Shown here piece after piece: positions 62,331 to 64,000 of a stretch of DNA of 64,000 bases; positions within the stretch are counted from its first letter, which is position 1, and every line of letters begins with the position of its first letter. The position numbers and the translations under genes are program-made. The DNA lies in the NCBI RefSeq assembly GCF_029846715.1, contig NZ_JARVWW010000002.1:248001-312000 (forward strand), in the 5' to 3' direction. This DNA comes from Bradyrhizobium nivariense. GTDB lineage: Bacteria; Pseudomonadota; Alphaproteobacteria; Rhizobiales; Xanthobacteraceae. The notes beneath the pieces were generated by a model. It was given only the letters and a program-made list of their open reading frames with translations, had not been told where the DNA came from and searched no databases.

Positions 62331-63158
62331 TTAAGCAACGTCGGTGGAGAGTGAGACGCTTTTCCACGCATCGAACTCGGCCTGCAACGATTTCATTTTT
62401 TCGTCGACCAGCCGAACGGCGTCGCTGCCGAGCAGCAGATGCGCCGGTGGATCTGCCGACAGGGCTGCTTTCAGCATCGCGAGCGCGGCCTTCTTGGGAT
62501 CGCCGATCTGCCAGCCACTCAGTTCCATGCGCCGCTTGCGGATCGGATCGATGATCGCGTCGTAATCCCCGATCGATCGTTCTGCTCGTACCATCGATCG
62601 TCCGGCCCAGTCGGTGCGGAAACCGCCCGGCTCAACCGCGGTGACTTTGATACCGAGCTCCCTGACCTCCTTGCCCAGGGATTCGGAGATCCCTTCCAGC
62701 GCGAACTTGCTGCCGTGGTAGTAGCTCAAGCCCGGCAGCGTGATGGTCCCGCCCATCGACGTGACGTTGAGAATATGTCCGGCGCGTCGCCGGCGCATGG
62801 ACGGCAGCACGGCCTGGATCATCGCCACGGCGCCGAACACGTTGACCTCGAACTGGCGTCGTAGATCGTCGATGGACGATTCTTCCAAAATGCCTTCGTG
62901 GCCGTAGCCGGCATTGTTCACCAGGATTTCGATCGCGCCGATCTTGCTTTCGATGTCGGCAACGGCAGGCGCGATGGCCTTGGTATCGGTCACGTCAAGG
63001 ACCATCGCATGCGCGCTTCGACCGAGCGCTTCGAAATTTTGCCTGTCGGCGTCGTTGCGCACGGTGCCGGCGACGGCATGGCCGTCGCTCAATGCAGCCT
63101 CCGCCAACGCGCGGCCGAAGCCGGATGAAACGCCAGTGATGAGGAATGTTTTTGCCAT
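62331..63158 (-). CDS. Short-chain dehydrogenase/reductase (oxidoreductase)
   Basis: 275 residues from the ATG at 63158. It shows KTFLITGVSSGFGRALAEAA, ILVNNAGYGHEG, HILNVTSMGGTI (Ser) and SYYHGSKFALEGIS (Tyr-x-x-x-Lys), then VEPGGFRTDWAG. It resembles the ketoreductase/retinol-type SDRs often kept beside a LysR regulator. Divergent from the LysR gene at 63260 with a LysR-type repeat between them. Confidence 0.9.
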   Translation of the reverse strand: MAKTFLITGVSSGFGRALAEAALSDGHAVAGTVRNDADRQNFEALGRSAHAMVLDVTDTKAIAPAVADIESKIGAIEILVNNAGYGHEGILEESSIDDLRRQFEVNVFGAVAMIQAVLPSMRRRRAGHILNVTSMGGTITLPGLSYYHGSKFALEGISESLGKEVRELGIKVTAVEPGGFRTDWAGRSMVRAERSIGDYDAIIDPIRKRRMELSGWQIGDPKKAALAMLKAALSADPPAHLLLGSDAVRLVDEKMKSLQAEFDAWKSVSLSTDVA

Positions 63159-63205
63159 GTGAGATCTCTTCCCAGTCTCGAGTGTGGTCTCCATATAGGC
63201 CGGTT

Positions 63206-63221
63206 GATTAGTGCAATAATC
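63206..63221. promoter_or_regulatory. LysR-type operator (GATTA-N6-TAATC)
   Basis: A perfect 5-base inverted repeat around six bases, matching the ATTA-N6-TAAT form of the T-N11-A LysR box. It is in the 101-bp gap between the divergent SDR and LysR genes, 48 and 39 bp from their starts. Confidence 0.6.
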
Positions 63222-63259
63222 GGCATAAACTGGCATGACCTGATGCAGGATATCGTACA

Positions 63260-64000
63260 ATGCTTCACACCGGTCTTTTCGAGCTGAACGCCGTTGCCGC
63301 GATTTCCGCGCATCGCAGCTTTCGCGCCGCCGCAACCGAGCTCGGCATTTCGCCTTCGGCATTGAGCCATGCGATTGCCGGGCTGGAAAAACGCCTCGGC
63401 GTGCGTCTGATCAACCGCACCACCCGCAGCGTGTCGTTATCAGAAGCAGGCGAGCGCTTTCTCGCGCGCGTCAGCCCCGCGTTGCGTGAAATTGCCGGCG
63501 CGATGGAAGATGTGAACGAGTTTCGCGATACGCCGACGGGAACCCTTCGCATCAATCTGAAAGAGCGTGCCGCGCACCAGATCCTCCGCCCCGTCGTTGC
63601 GAAATTCCTGCGGCGCTATCCTGACATGAACGTCGAACTGACCTTGGAGGGCCGCACCATCGATATCGTCGCGGAGGGCTTCGATGCGGGAATTCGGCTG
63701 GCCGAAGCCGTGCCGCAGGACATGGTCTCCGTCGCTTGCGGTACGGCATCGCGTTTCATCGTCGTCGGCGCACCCAGCTATTTCGCACGCGTTTCGTTGC
63801 CAAAGTCGCCGTCGGATCTGCTCAGCCTTGAGTGCATTCGCAGGCGCATGCCGGGCGGAACGCTGTATCGCTGGGAGTTCGAAAAGCGTGGAGAGGAGAT
63901 GGCGCTGGATGTGCCGGGCCGGCTCACGCTCGACAATGACAGTCTGATGGTGGAAGCCGCGCTTGAAGGACTGGGACTGGCGTTCGTCAGCGATTTCTGG
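63260..64000 (+). CDS. LysR-family regulator, C-terminus cut by window edge
   Basis: The first 247 residues are visible. The helix-turn-helix is SFRAAATELGISPSALSHAI (about residues 20-39), then AGLEKRLGVRLINRTTRSVS. The effector domain starts near residue 90 and shows DIVAEGFDAGIRLAEAVPQD. This is the CrgA/DsdC-like group that commonly represses an adjacent SDR or oxidoreductase and responds to aldehydes or quinones. The reading frame is open at the right edge. Confidence 0.9.
   Translation, partial: MLHTGLFELNAVAAISAHRSFRAAATELGISPSALSHAIAGLEKRLGVRLINRTTRSVSLSEAGERFLARVSPALREIAGAMEDVNEFRDTPTGTLRINLKERAAHQILRPVVAKFLRRYPDMNVELTLEGRTIDIVAEGFDAGIRLAEAVPQDMVSVACGTASRFIVVGAPSYFARVSLPKSPSDLLSLECIRRRMPGGTLYRWEFEKRGEEMALDVPGRLTLDNDSLMVEAALEGLGLAFVSDFW

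Overview
The window looks like chromosomal DNA of a soil alphaproteobacterium, most likely Bradyrhizobium or a close relative. The evidence is its high GC content, dense ATGA-overlapping operons, many solute-uptake and acyl-CoA catabolic genes, the style of its LeuA and tRNA-Lys, and short AGGAG/GGAGG ribosome sites. The assignment rests on pattern recognition, because no database search was possible. No insertion sequence, prophage or CRISPR array was seen.

Region 1 (1-12.6 kb) is a divergent catabolic cluster around a LacI-family regulator. Two LacI-type operators lie in its divergent promoter. Leftward genes encode two DHDPS-like lyases, a CaiB CoA-transferase, an acyl-CoA dehydrogenase, two hotdog proteins (one with its catalytic residues, one without), an alpha-beta-barrel protein, and an amino-acid-type binding protein and permease. 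Rightward genes encode a tautomerase, acyl-CoA dehydrogenase, CoA-transferase, MaoC hydratase and a paralogous binding protein. The set reads as import and CoA-dependent breakdown of a small carboxylic acid. Region 2 (12.9-20.2 kb) is a GntR regulator, a perfect 16-bp palindrome and an eight-gene operon: ureidoglycolate lyase, PuuE-type allantoinase, a complete polar-amino-acid-type ABC importer and two dehydrogenases. A truncated gene, an RraA-type aldolase and a LysR regulator follow.

Region 3 (22.4-36.8 kb) is the most unusual part. A rightward operon carries an SDR, biotin carboxyl carrier, biotin carboxylase, PxpB/AHS1, PxpC/AHS2 and a second carrier-like protein that lacks the biotinyl lysine. 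These are the parts of a urea-carboxylase-type enzyme split into separate genes. Tail-to-tail with it is a leftward pxpB-pxpC-pxpA set whose PxpA is divergent, then a PotABCD-type ABC importer, an aminotransferase and a second copy of the SDR in inverted orientation.

Region 4 (37.4-51.8 kb) resembles an aromatic-acid (phenylpropanoid or hydroxycinnamate type) catabolic regulon. It has a feruloyl-CoA-synthetase-like ligase, two acyl-CoA dehydrogenases, thiolase, nitronate monooxygenase, SDRs, a glutathione transferase, a CaiB transferase, an HCCA-isomerase-like protein, a maleylacetate-reductase-like enzyme and a branched-chain-type binding protein. A shared inverted repeat, GTTC-N7-GAAC followed by (cg)TCAA, occurs in three intergenic regions, and an imperfect copy lies just before the reductase gene. 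An HxlR-family regulator in the middle is the obvious candidate to bind it.

Region 5 (52-64 kb) is more core-like: a fabF scar, tRNA-Lys(CTT), a Spy/CpxP-like protein, an orphan TRAP binding protein, a roughly 1,190-residue Calx-beta/AIDA-repeat surface protein, leuA preceded by a leucine-rich leader peptide and hairpin, a small membrane protein, a Tat-exported SMP-30-like lactonase, and an SDR divergent from a LysR regulator that runs off the window.
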